Source: Watersipora subatra
Taxonomy: Eukaryota > Bryozoa > Gymnolaemata > Cheilostomatida > Watersiporidae
Direction: 5' to 3'
Assembly: GCF_963576615.1 (NCBI RefSeq)
Contig: NC_088717.1
Span: 56,499,526 to 56,563,525 of the forward strand
Length of the DNA stretch: 64,000 bases
Shown: in pieces, positions 13,901-22,487 of the stretch
How the letters are laid out: every line of letters starts with the position of its first letter
How positions within the stretch are numbered: position 1 is the stretch's first letter
The notes under the pieces: model-generated
What the model was told of the DNA's origin: nothing
The model's input: only the letters and a program-made list of their open reading frames with translations
Databases searched by the model: none
Program-made: the position numbers and the translations under genes

Positions 13901-16900
13901 GCCGTTTGAAAAATAAACCGCCAGCCTCCATTTGAAAGCCGCCTCCAATTGACCGCCACTATAAAGAAAGGGTTGAAAAATAAAGCGCCGTAGTATATAT
14001 CTATATATTTATGTATGGATATTTATATATTTACATCTATATATTTTAGGTTTATGTCAGCCTGTCTCAAAGTTTGTTGCTATTTGTCCACTTGTAGCTA
14101 TTAAGATTTTGGAATGAAAATCAAAAAAGCTCGCGACGTGCTTGATTTAAACTAGTGGAGCTTGCAACCGCAAGTTTCTAAGAACTCATTTGACCATTAA
14201 CCATATACAGTATATACATGTATATATCTCTCAGTGTTGGTATGTGTCTCATTCTAACTATAGCGATTAAAATCTTGGAATAAAGAATCCGTATCATGAC
14301 AGATTTGATCTCGGACCCTCCGGTTTGTTAGTCCGACACCATACCAATTTAACCACACAAGCTTAATGCATTTGGGTGCTATATGTCACTATATGTGACC
14401 AAATGTGCTAGCACAATCTATAGCTCTTATTAGTAAGCTTACTCAAATTATCCATTTGCAACGTGTCAGGCTAATAGCAAGTGACAGGCAACTCTCCTTG
14501 TTTATAAGCTGATTTTTAATACCCAGGCAACGCCCGGTTAGAACATCTAGTATATATATGTAGTACTGTATATGTATCATATTTATATATACTACCCTGT
14601 ATATATATATACTACACCATATATATATACATGTATATACTAGTTGTCTTTATACATATCTATTTTTCAAAGGATGTCACCCATTGTGTGTCTGCATTCC
14701 GGCTATAGCTATTAAAATCTTGATATTAAATTTCCGCGTTCTGAAGGATTTTAACTCTCGATGATTTGACCAGTTTCTTATCCAGACGCTTTACCACTGA
14801 GCTAGCACGGCATATTGACCAAAAACACTTTCATAGATGGCATAAACCATGTGCATGCTAACTATTTCAGCAGCGCGCCTCCACATTACAACCCCCCTGT
14901 TCAGAAATATTTCGGGGCCTTAGTTTACGCAATGCGATGCTTCTTCGTCTTTTTTCATTAAAGCTAATAATTTATTTCAAACTTAAAATTTAGCGATTTT
15001 TGTACTGATTATATACGCTACCAAAATATATACGTTTCATCGATATTTTGTGGTTTACATACTTGCTATTTATTTTACATCTACATTTAGTTCGCTACTA
15101 ATTTATTCCAGCTGCTCAGAAAACTTTTCCCAGGTACATTATGTTTTTTAGATTTTGATTTGGTACCTTGCGTTCCGCAATCATTAAATATGAGCAACAT
15201 CTTTGTTCGTTTAAAAAATCTTTCTAAGTTATTTCTTTTAGTCCAAATTGAAACATCTTTTCTTGTATGAATATTTTTCGATTTGTTGTTTAACGCTTAT
15301 TTTAATAATGATATAGTATATTAACGAGCGCAAACTCTTTTCTTCAACAGATGAGTTGACTGTACAACAGTTCGTTACACACATTTCACAAAGGCTCCTG
15401 TCAGTGCTCGCTTTGTATATTAACTTACACATTTTTCCTTCTAAACCAAGTAGCAGTTCATAATTAATTTCACATTTTACAACAAACCGTTGTAAGATTA
15501 CTGTAAGATTATTTGTTAGATTATCTGTAAGATTTACGGTAAGACTTATCGTGTAAAATTAAAAGTATCAGTTATTCTTCACTCCATTACATTTACATAC
15601 ATTTACATACTTTGTGATATATATACATAGATAGATTTCCATTTTGTTATTACATCTATAAAGTTCTTATAACATTTGAAGTTTATAATATGTTTTTAAA
15701 GTTTGTTGCATAATCGTTTCTATTTCAACTTGCGTTTTTAAACATAATTTGAGTATCGTGTTTGAACTGTAAACATTATTCATTTTCCTATTACTGCTAT
15801 TATTACTTAGTTAGTTTCCAATCTTTATTAGGAGTATTCATTTTCCATTCAACTATTTTTAGCAGGTCTTGTTCTAATACAATTTCAACTACAAAATACA
15901 TAGATATAGTAAACCCTAGATATGCGAATAATCAAAACAAGTGAGGCCTATAATTAGCATGACGCAACGTCATGGTGATGTGCAAAGCGAATCAGCTGAT
16001 CTATTAACTCCTATTGACTTAGCACTAAAAACTGCTCAATTTTTCCATAGTTTGTGCATCTGAGACTGCATACTTTATTGAAAATATGTAAAACTTATAT
16101 GCAGTAATACTTCAACTTACAAGTGCCCTAACGTACGAGAAACTTGAGGTACGAGCCAGCTTTTAAGCAAGTTTTAGCACTAAAATACGAGCCATGTTTG
16201 AGATACGAGCACATGAGACAGTTGCCAAGTATGTCGGAGGTGTTTTATGAGAACAGCATCACTCTGTATTTTCAACTGCTCAGATTATACTTTTGTATCA
16301 TGTTTACCATGTAAAAAATAGACATCCGGACAAGTTGCCTAGCGGTCGTGCATTAACCCTTGGTGACAACACCTGTGTTCGTCCTGATCGCAACACGTTG
16401 AAAGGGCGACAAAGGCAAACGTCCTTAGATAGGTTTCTCTTAAAACGGCCGGCTGGTCGTGAGAGCGAAACAAAAGAAAAATTAGCAAACCAGCGAGAAA
16501 CTTAAAACTATGAACGCCGAAGAAACTTTAATTACGTTAAGTTAAAGATTAAAGTTTGCTTTTAAGTTTGTCTTTTACGACTTGGATAAAATCTAAATTT
16601 ATCAAAGTCAACTGTTGTAATGAAGGATAACTTATCTCTCCCTCTCTGGCAAATGCTAGCGTTAGCCGCTATTTTATGTATTTGATTTTACATTTTAATT
16701 AATCACATTTCCTTGCATTATTTTTATTTGTTGTTTTTTGAAAGCATGTGGTAAGTTAGGACAATAACCAACATGTTCTTTCTGTTACAATATATTGTTT
16801 TGAGTGTTTTATATGCATTTTCAGAGTATGAAAACCTATCAATATGTATTTAATTGTTCTATATATAAATAAATTGCACCAACATGCGAGTAAATTGACA

Positions 16901-19900
16901 TACGAGCTCAGTCTCTGAACGCATTAAGCTCGTAAGTCGAAGTATGACTGTAATGACTTTGGATGAGAAAGGCAAGAACCTTACACACATGGTAATGAAT
17001 AATACCAATGATTTAGAAGCTTCTATATTATTGATAATACAAAGAGTGACCAAATAGAAATTAAACTAATAACAAACTAATGAATCAAATGAGGTTTAGA
17101 AGCAGTTACGCTGGACCACTGTATTAAACACCCATTAGACATGACTGAAAATAACTAGACGAGATAGTTTTTGTCTAAGGTTGGTTGAACTAGATTCCTG
17201 CTTTGAAGCGGCATAGTGTTTTCTGATTTTAGTATAGCGATTTAATATAGTTTTGAGTAGACTGTTGGCATGCACTGTACATGTAAAACCTTGATGGAGG
17301 TTATGTAATAAGACATATATGTTACTGTCTGTGATGTTACTTGTTTAAAAGCTCTCTGTGTGATACCACAGCTCTCCATGTGTGAACGTAGGCACTTTTC
17401 TGCAGCAATTCATATTCGGCCTATCAATCTGGTCACCAATCCTCCTCTGTTTTTAACTGAGATTAGGGTTATGTCATCACTATTTCTATTTCCCAATACT
17501 TCGACATCGGTCAAGAACTTGATACGCTCATCACATTTGAGTTAGAAAAAAATCCTCATCACCGAACTCCTCATCTTCACCTTCCTCAGCTTTTGTCTCT
17601 TCTTTCTTTTTCTTTCTAGCCAGAGAATGTAGCAGGAGTTGGCCAGTTTTTTCAGCCCTGCTCACATCCAGATCAATACAGTTAACATTGGGACATGGTG
17701 TGATATCTGCTTTTATGAACAGTGCTCGAAGTGCAGATCTAAAGCACTGCACATCCGGATTATTGTTATAGCCACCCTTAGATCGTATTGTGGAAAACAG
17801 AATCTCAATGTGATCCTGGTTGATCTTAAAGGTTAGGAAGTAGTTGATGTAAGGGTAGTTGCTGAAAAGATATTGAGCAATGTCATGTACAGATTTGGCT
17901 GCTGACTCAAAACCAATGACGAAATGATGATGATTTTCCTATTATTTTCCACTAGCAGCTTTCAGCTTGGTGTCTTTAATCGGCATAGATAGCTTATGAT
18001 ATTGTCGAGAACTTCTTGTTTTGAGTTGAAGTTCTGTTTTGTTATGGGCAATTCAGGATATACCTGGGGTGTTGTAGTCTCTTCTGATGACATTTCACTA
18101 AGAATTTGGTCTTATTGTTATGTTTATGACTTAAAAACTAGCATGCCAAGCGTGATTCCACTACTAAACTTATTGCTCAATTGAAGGCTTTGATGCTGTG
18201 ATGCACATCACTACGACGTAACGTCGTGAAAACAACAGCCAATTATAGGCCTCACTTTTGCTCCATTGTATTGATAGCTATTCGCCAATCTAGGGTTTAC
18301 TATATCTATGACAAAATACTACCATATTCTGTCATATTTTTTTATTAATCAATTAAATACATTTGAATCTCAAAAGTTACACATTGTCTAATGCCTCCAA
18401 AGAACCTGTCCTTCACAAAATCATTTCCTCATGATATGAAGTCTGAAAGTTACAGTTTTTGACAAATTTTGGAAATCTTTACAGTTGTTTTATTTTCTCT
18501 CTTCATTTAATTCAACTACACAAAACACTTTCTCATGATATGTAGTTTGAAAGTTGGAATAGAAAATGTTGTTATATGTTAAATAAAATAAGTTTTCTGT
18601 GCAAAGACTTTTTTATTACCCGGGCAATGCCGGGCATTCATCTAGTCTTTTAACTCATTTGAACTGCACACAAACACTTTCTCATGATATGAAGTTTAAA
18701 AGTTAGAATAGTAGATGTTGCTATATGTTAAATACAAAGCAAGTTTCCGTTCAAAGACATCTTTATTGCCCGGGCAACGCCGGGTAACACAGCTAATTTA
18801 TACATAAATATGTATATATACACACCAACAGTTATACATGTATGTATAAATATATCACACATGTATGGAAGGAAGAATATGTGAAAGCCAGTGAAAATCT
18901 TTTACAGGAACTCATTTTCTCTCATTGGACACAACCCCAACTATGAAAGGAATGCCTCCCCTAGTGTGGATGACTGGCTGGAGGCAGTATCCACCTTTCC
19001 GGTAAACCCTATTGTTCAGAAACCTGTTTTCGTTTAAATTTTTCTTGTTGGTCGTCGAGTTTTACATATATCACAAATGCAAGCGTGCAAACAATATCCA
19101 GATTTCTTCCGTGACCCAAGTTGAGGAAAATATCTGAGGCACTAAATGGTGCGTAATCTACCACTGCTAGTATAGTCTACTACTGCTAGTATAGTTTACT
19201 ACTGCTAGTATAGTCTACTACTGCTAGTATAGTCTACTACTGCTAGTATAGTTTACTACTGCTAGTATAGTCTACTACTGCTAGTATAGTCTACTACTGC
19301 TAGTGTAGTCTACCACTGCTAGTGTAGTCTACTACTGCTAGTATAGTTTACTGCTGCTAGTGTAGTCTACTACTGCTAGTGTAATCTACCACTGCTAGTA
19401 TAGTCTACTACTGCTAGTGTAGTCTACTACTGCTAGTATAGTTTACTACTGCTAGTATAGTCTACTACTGCTAGTATAGTCTACTACTGCTAGTGTAGTC
19501 TACTACTGCTAGTGTAATCTACCACTGCTAGTATAGTCTACTACTACCAGTATAGTCTATTACTACTAGTATAGTCTACTAATGCTAGTGTAGTTTGCTA
19601 CTGATAATATAGTTTACTACTGCTAGTGTAGTCTACTACTACTAGTATAGTCTACTACTGCTAGTATAGTCTGCTACTGCTAGTATAGTTTACTGCTGCT
19701 AGTGTAGTCTACTACTGCTAGTGTAGTCTACTACTGCTAGTATAGTCTACTACTGCTAGTATAGTCTACTACTGCTAGTGTAGTCTACTACTGCTAGTAT
19801 AGTCTACTACTGCTAGTATAGTCTACTACTACCAGTATAGTCTACTACTACTAGTATAGTATGCTACTGCTAGTATAGTTTACTACTGCTAGTATAGTGT

Positions 19901-21031
19901 ACTACTGCTAGTGTAGTCTACTACTGCTAGTATAGTCTACTACTGCTAGTATAGTCTACTACTACTACTAGTGTAATCTACTACTGCTAGTATAGTCTAC
20001 TACTGCTAGTATAGTATACTACTGCTAGTATAGTCTACTACTGCTAGTATAGTCTACTACTGCTAGTGTAGTCTACTACTGCTAGTGTAGTCTACTACTG
20101 CTAGTTTAGTCTACTACTGCTAATGTAGTTTACTGTTGCTAGTGAATGTCATGAAACTTGACCATTAATAGGATTGTACATGCAAAACCGAGTCTAGCAA
20201 GAAATCTTTTGTAAACTTTGTAGGGACTATCTGATTGCTTTAAACTATAGTGACACCAACTCCACTGAATCAATGATAGGCATAACTCTTGGTCCATGCC
20301 TTGGCGCTGCAGACATTAATGTGACCTCGCGTATAGCCTCATTTCCTGATCCAGCTGGGGCAACTGAGAAGGTTAGTAATTGTTCAAAAATCTGATGGTG
20401 TATTAAAAAGTGGTGGATCATTGCAATTAATCGGTCAACACAGATAGAGTTCTTGGTCACACCTGATCTTAACTTTGTTTACGATCAGCATGGGAGTTTT
20501 ATCTACACACGATTCTGTAACAAAATTGGAAACTTGAAACATTCCTAGAAACTGTTTGATACTGTTTCACGCTACTATAACATATAAAGAACAGCATATA
20601 ACTATTTGTTTATCCCTTTGGTATACTCTGATAGTCTTAGGGTTGTTGGGTAGTTTACCTAGTAGAATGCTATGTATTACTGCTATTGTTACTATTCAGT
20701 TCTTTTTGTTGTTGTTTCCAAGTAGATAATTATCCCAATAGTTTGCAATTAATAATTCTCAATTATCTATCATCTTAAGCTATAGCTTTTTCACAAATAA
20801 TTTTTGATCTTTTCATTAAAGTTACGATGCTACAGTCCAATTAGTTCTCGAACTTGGGCTTGCGTTTACTCAACAGTTACAATAGCCTGTGCTCCTCTTT
20901 ATTTTTCATCTGTACATAATACCTAACCTTTATGAAACTCACACTATATTGTAACCACAACATAGTTATAATCGTAATATATATATATATATCTATATAT
21001 ATATGTATATACATATCTATATATCTATATA

Positions 21032-21116
<85 letters not shown>

Positions 21117-21842
21117 AAATTCCTAAGAATTATGAACTAGTATTACTAAAATTAGAGTGCTCAACAATATATTGGAGCAGCTATATACTAATAAATTATT
21201 TAAAAGCAATGCTTATCTTTTTTCTCAGCTACTGTCAGTTTCATGATATTCTCATTCATCAGGCTGTGTTGAAAAGCTACATTCGTACAATTTGCTTCTT
21301 AAAATCTCAATTGTGATATATATATATATATATATCACAATTGAGATTTTAAGAAGCAAATTGTACGAATGTAGCTTCAAATGACACGATAATTTATTCA
21401 AAATACTCTTTTGGTTCAATGTGATATTATTATCTTTTTATGCATGTTAGCTTAAACCGTGTTTCCATTTTTAATTTTTATAGAATAAAACTAGGTTTGC
21501 TATACCAAACTAAATAATGTAGTCTATACGTTTTTACCAAAGGCTTCCATGTTGCCTATTGAATTCTTTGTGCAGGTGCTGGTATTTGGTGTCAGCGTAA
21601 ATACAACCAGCAGCCAGGTGCCATTTCACCAGAAGTACTGCCCGGAGTGTAAACCGGGTATTAACAAGATGCTCATGGTCATCCACTCGTCTCTCATTAC
21701 CACTGAGCAACCTGACATCCTCTGGATGGCTAAATTACCGGCTGAGAACTGGGAGGTCAGAGGTCAAATAATTGGTGTCAAGGACAAACTTATCACCTTC
21801 CTTTCTGATGGAAAGAGTGGAAACATTGCAGCGTTCAGCTAA
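4814..21842 (+). CDS. Secreted glycoprotein gene, copy A (10 exons, 508 aa)
   Basis: Ten exons with GT-AG introns join in phase: 4814-4946, 5162-5321, 5667-5867, 7735-7838, 8300-8418, 9249-9426, 12142-12264, 18908-19001, 20224-20371, 21576-21842 (1527 bases including the stop). The start is the ATG before a hydrophobic signal peptide (ICILLISLLLICAES, residues 7-21). The mature part has about nine cysteines and ten N-X-S/T sequons and no second membrane segment, so it should act outside the cell or in the secretory lumen. Stretches such as YLLIFGNLSE, NRVFFYGVQRDEIYGIVALD and DKLITFLSDGKSGNIAAFS alternate hydrophobic beta strands and turns ending in Asp/Gly/Ala, as in blades of PQQ-type or WD-like beta-propellers; that fold is an inference and I cannot name the family. 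A partial paralogue lies at 37355-63007. Confidence 0.8.
5162..5321 (+). CDS. Copy A exon 2
   Basis: Residues 45-98, beginning DDFKFPMKTKMNLNWIYKRP. Acceptor TTTGTTAG, donor ACAAG|GTATGA. Phase 1 in, phase 2 out. The frame stays open some 50 bases into the intron, but the in-phase join to exon 3 and the matching exon in copy B fix the boundary. Confidence 0.8.
5667..5867 (+). CDS. Copy A exon 3
   Basis: Residues 98-165, with HLILNADTGEEYDFSRHVTI and three sequons (NVS, NNS, NST). Acceptor TTTTGTAG, strong donor ACACAG|GTAAGT. Phase 2 in and out. Very similar in copy B. Confidence 0.85.
5880..6390 (+). mobile_element. LINE reverse-transcriptase remnant (Jockey/CR1-like)
   Basis: Fragments in shifting frames read VPQGSVMGPLLFLIYL, VNDISLAVKSTFCQLYA, then FTLELNSTPTLQDNSVRYLD and KKTLGLIKSFL. 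These correspond to the GVPQGS-LGPLLFLIYINDL, LYADDT and post-RT 'thumb' parts of Jockey-superfamily LINEs. In the second motif the usual YADDT reads YAVDT, and there are several stops and frame changes. The same insertion occurs at the same place in copy B (39405-40150), so it predates the duplication. Confidence 0.75.
6665..6870. repeat. 16-bp minisatellite (copy A intron 3)
   Basis: About 12 units of CTGTCATACGCATCTC with small variations (TTTC, GTC, CCC). A shorter form occurs in copy B at 40545-40640. Confidence 0.9.
7226..7300 (+). repeat. tRNA-Cys-like pseudogene or SINE head (copy A)
   Basis: GTCCAGTGGCACAGTTGG resembles a pol III A box and is followed by a GCTGCAAAA anticodon-loop-like segment (GCA, Cys) and a weak B-box-like GATTGCAATTTC. 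The stems are decayed. The copy B homologue at 41690-41765 keeps a better A box (GTGGCGCAGTTGGTAGTGCG). Confidence 0.5.
7735..7838 (+). CDS. Copy A exon 4
   Basis: Residues 165-200, beginning with PIYLPKLGYLLIFGNLSE and ending KSTGAPG. Acceptor CCATTGTAG, donor CCCCTG|GTGAGT. Phase 2 in, phase 1 out, exactly what exons 3 and 5 require. No counterpart is found in copy B. Confidence 0.75.
7925..8170. repeat. 34-bp minisatellite in intron 4
   Basis: About seven units containing AATTCAACTGACATAAACTC and AGACTAATAGCACC. It occupies most of intron 4 (7839-8299). Lost from copy B with the flanking exons. Confidence 0.85.
8300..8418 (+). CDS. Copy A exon 5
   Basis: Residues 200-239, with ELNLLATMTVEKVGKDCSWL and NGNRVFFYGVQRD. 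Acceptor ATTTGTAG, donor CGAGAC|GTTAGT. Phase 1 in, phase 0 out. The beta-strand-like pattern supports a propeller blade. Absent from copy B. Confidence 0.75.
8419..9248. other. Intron 5 of copy A
   Basis: AT-rich intronic sequence with no recognisable repeat family. Its last 120 bases, from about 9121, match sequence just before exon 6 in copy B; the part to the left has no match there. Confidence 0.5.
9249..9426 (+). CDS. Copy A exon 6
   Basis: Residues 240-299, beginning EIYGIVALDFFPTQPYYKKA and carrying a sequon at RNCSYY. Acceptor TTTTCTACAG, donor CCTGCAG|GTAATA. Phase 0 in, phase 1 out. Copy B differs at about eight residues. Confidence 0.8.
10565..10985. repeat. 17-bp minisatellite in intron 6 (copy A)
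   Basis: About 25 units of ACTGACTGCTAGTATAT with TACTAGTG variants. Copy B has no counterpart. The rest of intron 6 (9427-12141) is AT-rich sequence similar to copy B near both ends. Confidence 0.9.
11535..11990. repeat. Direct duplication of about 150 bp in intron 6
   Basis: Sequence at about 11567-11712 recurs at 11824-11955; both contain CAAACAGCAATAATGAAAG, CTCCCCCTGCAAT and AATGCACTGATATTATTAGA. The second copy has short deletions. The repeat lies only in copy A. Confidence 0.8.
12142..12264 (+). CDS. Copy A exon 7
   Basis: Residues 299-340, VDVNTQLLATPDHYIVITMP then VGLLVFRDLGTSGEQ. Acceptor TTGCATGCAG, donor TTATTTG|GTCAGT. Phase 1 in and out. Nine of about 41 residues differ in copy B. 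Confidence 0.8.
12636..13996. repeat. Element bounded by direct GCCACC-TTTGA repeats
   Basis: The left end (12636-12810) has repeated CACCTCTATTTGAACGC units followed by AGAAGGGTTGAAAAATAGAA. The right end (13905-13996) has CATTTGAAAGCCGCC, AATTGACCGCCAC and AGAAAGGGTTGAAAAATAAA in the same orientation. Between them are about 1.1 kb of AT-rich sequence with no frame. This looks like an old transposable element with direct repeats near its ends. I cannot name the family. Confidence 0.5.
14050..14200 (-). repeat. SINE-like family fragment
   Basis: Read on the minus strand it carries a decayed tRNA-like segment (CACTAGTTTAAATCAAGCACG near the B box) and then CCAAAATCTTAATAGCTACA, the hallmark tail of the repeat family whose best copies are at 14205-14550 and 37711-38140. 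Confidence 0.5.
14205..14550 (-). repeat. SINE-like element, near full length
   Basis: Read on the minus strand: an end with CCGGGCGTTGCCTGGGTATT, then GAGTAAGCTTACTAATAAGA, a tRNA-like core (TGTGGTTAAATTGGTA as A box, GAGATCAAATC as B box), then CCAAGATTTTAATCGCTATA and a TA/TG-rich tail. The same blocks occur in the same order at 37711-38140 on the plus strand. Lies in intron 7 of copy A. Confidence 0.7.
14551..14640. repeat. TA-rich microsatellite
   Basis: Runs of TATATA with TACTAC interruptions at the junction of two copies of the SINE-like family. Confidence 0.8.
14640..14870 (-). repeat. SINE-like element, partial
   Basis: On the minus strand GCTAGCTCAGTGGTAAAGCG is a good tRNA A box at about 14790-14812, followed by a B-box-like GAGAGTTAAAATC and the family tail ATATCAAGATTTTAATAGCT. 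The CCGGG end is missing or too decayed to see. Confidence 0.6.
14871..15890. other. Intron 7 of copy A, unassigned part
   Basis: AT-rich sequence, with a short repeated TGTAAGATTA motif near 15490-15550. No exon or known repeat family seen. Confidence 0.4.
15891..15898. repeat. P element target-site duplication, left
   Basis: ACAAAATA, identical to 18311-18318. Confidence 0.85.
16102..16950 (+). mobile_element. pogo/Tigger-like DNA transposon nested in the P element
   Basis: Terminal inverted repeats CAGTAATACTTCAACTTACA at the left and the complement of CAGTCATACTTCGACTTACG at the right, 849 bases apart. The right flank is TA; the left flank reads TG, probably a mutated TA. Sub-terminal GTACGAGCC and ATACGAGC repeats and a short frame at 16293-16505 ending in GRQRQTSLDRFLLKRP resemble the C-terminus of Tigger/pogo transposases. 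The rest of the transposase is absent. Confidence 0.7.
16293..16505 (+). pseudogene. C-terminal remnant of pogo/Tigger-like transposase
   Basis: About 60 codons ending QTSLDRFLLKRPAGRESETK, matching the basic tail (QTTLDRFF-like motif) that follows the DDE domain in Tigger-type transposases. No catalytic domain precedes it. It lies inside the nested element at 16102-16950. Confidence 0.55.
17531..17920 (-). pseudogene. P element transposase (THAP9-like) C-terminal remnant
   Basis: The minus strand reads FVIGFESAAKSVHDIAQYLF, then NYFLTFKINQDHIEILFSTI and RSKGGYNNNPDVQCFRSALR, ending in an acidic tail before a stop. This is the conserved 'F-DHLE-FF--IR--GG-NNNPT--QF--A' block of P element and THAP9 transposases. 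The THAP domain and most of the catalytic core are missing from the 2.4-kb element. Confidence 0.8.
18311..18318. repeat. P element target-site duplication, right
   Basis: ACAAAATA, identical to 15891-15898. Confidence 0.85.
18400..18800 (-). repeat. Two tandem ends of the SINE-like family
   Basis: Two similar units (about 18515-18650 and 18655-18800), each with ACTTTCTCATGATATG, a GTTATATGTTAAATA-like block and the CCCGGGCAATGCCGGG or CCCGGGCAACGCCGGG end. The same blocks occur at 47955-48057 and 55945-56090. Confidence 0.65.
18908..19001 (+). CDS. Copy A exon 8
   Basis: Residues 340-371, GTHFLSLDTTPTMKGMPPLV then WMTGWRQYPPFR. Acceptor CTTTTACAG, donor TTTCCG|GTAAAC. Phase 1 in, phase 2 out. 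Only one residue differs in copy B, the best conserved exon by eye. Confidence 0.8.
19150..20140. repeat. 19-bp minisatellite in intron 8 (copy A)
   Basis: About 50 units of TAGTCTACTACTGCTAGTA with TAGTG, TTTAC and TACCAC variants. Intron 8 of copy B has the same unit (61670-62770), so the array existed before the duplication. Confidence 0.95.
20224..20371 (+). CDS. Copy A exon 9
   Basis: Residues 371-420, with LNYSDTNSTESMIGITLGPC and INVTSRIASFPDP; three sequons. Acceptor CTTTGTAG, donor GAGAAG|GTTAGT. Phase 2 in, phase 0 out. Eleven of 49 residues differ in copy B. Confidence 0.8.
20965..21110. repeat. AT dinucleotide microsatellite
   Basis: Nearly pure (TA)n with a few CTATA and GTATA interruptions, in intron 9 of copy A. 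Confidence 0.95.
21274..21377. repeat. Perfect inverted repeat with (TA)n loop
   Basis: Arms of about 40 bases (AAGCTACATTCGTACAATTT and onward) are exact reverse complements around a TATATA loop. It lies in intron 9 of copy A, 200 bases before exon 10. It could be a small fold-back element or an assembly artefact. Confidence 0.85.
21576..21842 (+). CDS. Copy A exon 10 (terminal)
   Basis: Residues 421-508 and TAA. Begins VLVFGVSVNTTSSQVPFHQK, contains a CPEC pair, and ends DKLITFLSDGKSGNIAAFS, which reads like the closing blade of a PQQ-type propeller. Acceptor TTTGTGCAG, phase 0. The copy B equivalent would be past the right edge of the window. Confidence 0.8.
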   Translation: MLVFGVSVNTTSSQVPFHQKYCPECKPGINKMLMVIHSSLITTEQPDILWMAKLPAENWEVRGQIIGVKDKLITFLSDGKSGNIAAFS

Positions 21843-22353
21843 CTATTTCAAAAATCATAAATACTGTGCTATTACAATAGCGTGCTTATGAGTGAATATG
21901 CCTCTAGCTCTACCCACAGCTTATTGAAAACATTGCAAGAAACTTGGTGACAGACAATGTCTGGTCTCTCTAAATATAATTTAGTGATGGAATTTATAGC
22001 CATGATAAGTCACAATGTACTCAGTGTGGCAACTGTGTGTAAGATATTCTTGAGTATAGGGCATCAATAGAGGCGCTCAGAGAAGAATCATTTATTCTGT
22101 AGAGCAGACAACTACCTACTAGAGACTACAGTCAGTCCAGGTAAATAACTATGTAATTGTGACAAGGAAGTTCTAGATGCAGTCTACCAGCCTCAAGACT
22201 AAAGAGAAACCAATGTATAAAAGTCTAACACATATATTTTTAGCTATTGTAACAAAGCTGTAGTTATGTGAGTTGTGAAGTGAAACAAGGAACTTTGAGC
22301 AACAGTTAGCACCTTTAAATTTTGTTCAAACACAAACTCAACACAAAATACTG
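21843..22353. other. Convergent intergenic region
   Basis: Sequence between the stop of copy A and the stop of the minus-strand gene. AT-rich, no frames or repeats noticed; presumably the two 3' untranslated regions. Confidence 0.5.
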
Positions 22354-22487
22354 TCACAGACAACTTGGGAGACGTGCTTCTAAAAGATGGTTTGTGTCAG
22401 ATGAACCCCCTTCGATTTCATCGAATTCTCTGACTCGTTTCTCCTTCCAAATAATTTCTTGCCATGCATTTCGAAGATCCGAATAAT
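22354..22487 (-). CDS. Last exon of the minus-strand gene
   Basis: Acceptor TTGTACTTGCAG, then 44 codons with YSDLRNAWQEIIWKEKRVRE and a stop at 22354-22356. It takes one base from the previous exon (phase 1), which 22570-22687 supplies. Confidence 0.6.

Larger units (their letters stand above)
15899..18310 (-). mobile_element. P element (P superfamily DNA transposon), 2412 bp
   Basis: The ends are inverted: CATAGATATAGTAAACCC at 15899 and its complement ending at 18310, with similarity continuing about 90 bases inward (GTGAGGCCTATAATT in both arms). Perfect 8-bp target duplications ACAAAATA flank it at 15891-15898 and 18311-18318. Eight-base duplications and CA-starting inverted repeats are what P elements make, and a minus-strand transposase remnant lies inside at 17531-17920. 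Another transposon is nested at 16102-16950. It sits in intron 7 of copy A and is not seen in copy B, so it probably inserted after the duplication. The interior is mostly lost, so it would not be autonomous. Confidence 0.85.
1145..20600 (+). repeat. Segmental duplication, copy A block
   Basis: Sequence from about 1145 (beginning near CATAACTTGAT) matches sequence from about 35035 onward in the same order and orientation: a decayed short repeat, a 39-bp minisatellite, the upstream region, exons 1-3, intron 3 with the same LINE and tRNA-like insertions, exons 6-9 and the 19-bp intron 8 array. Similarity can be followed past exon 9 into intron 9 (about 20445 in A, 63085 in B, more weakly to 20600 and 63360). 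Exact ends need an alignment. Confidence 0.85.
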
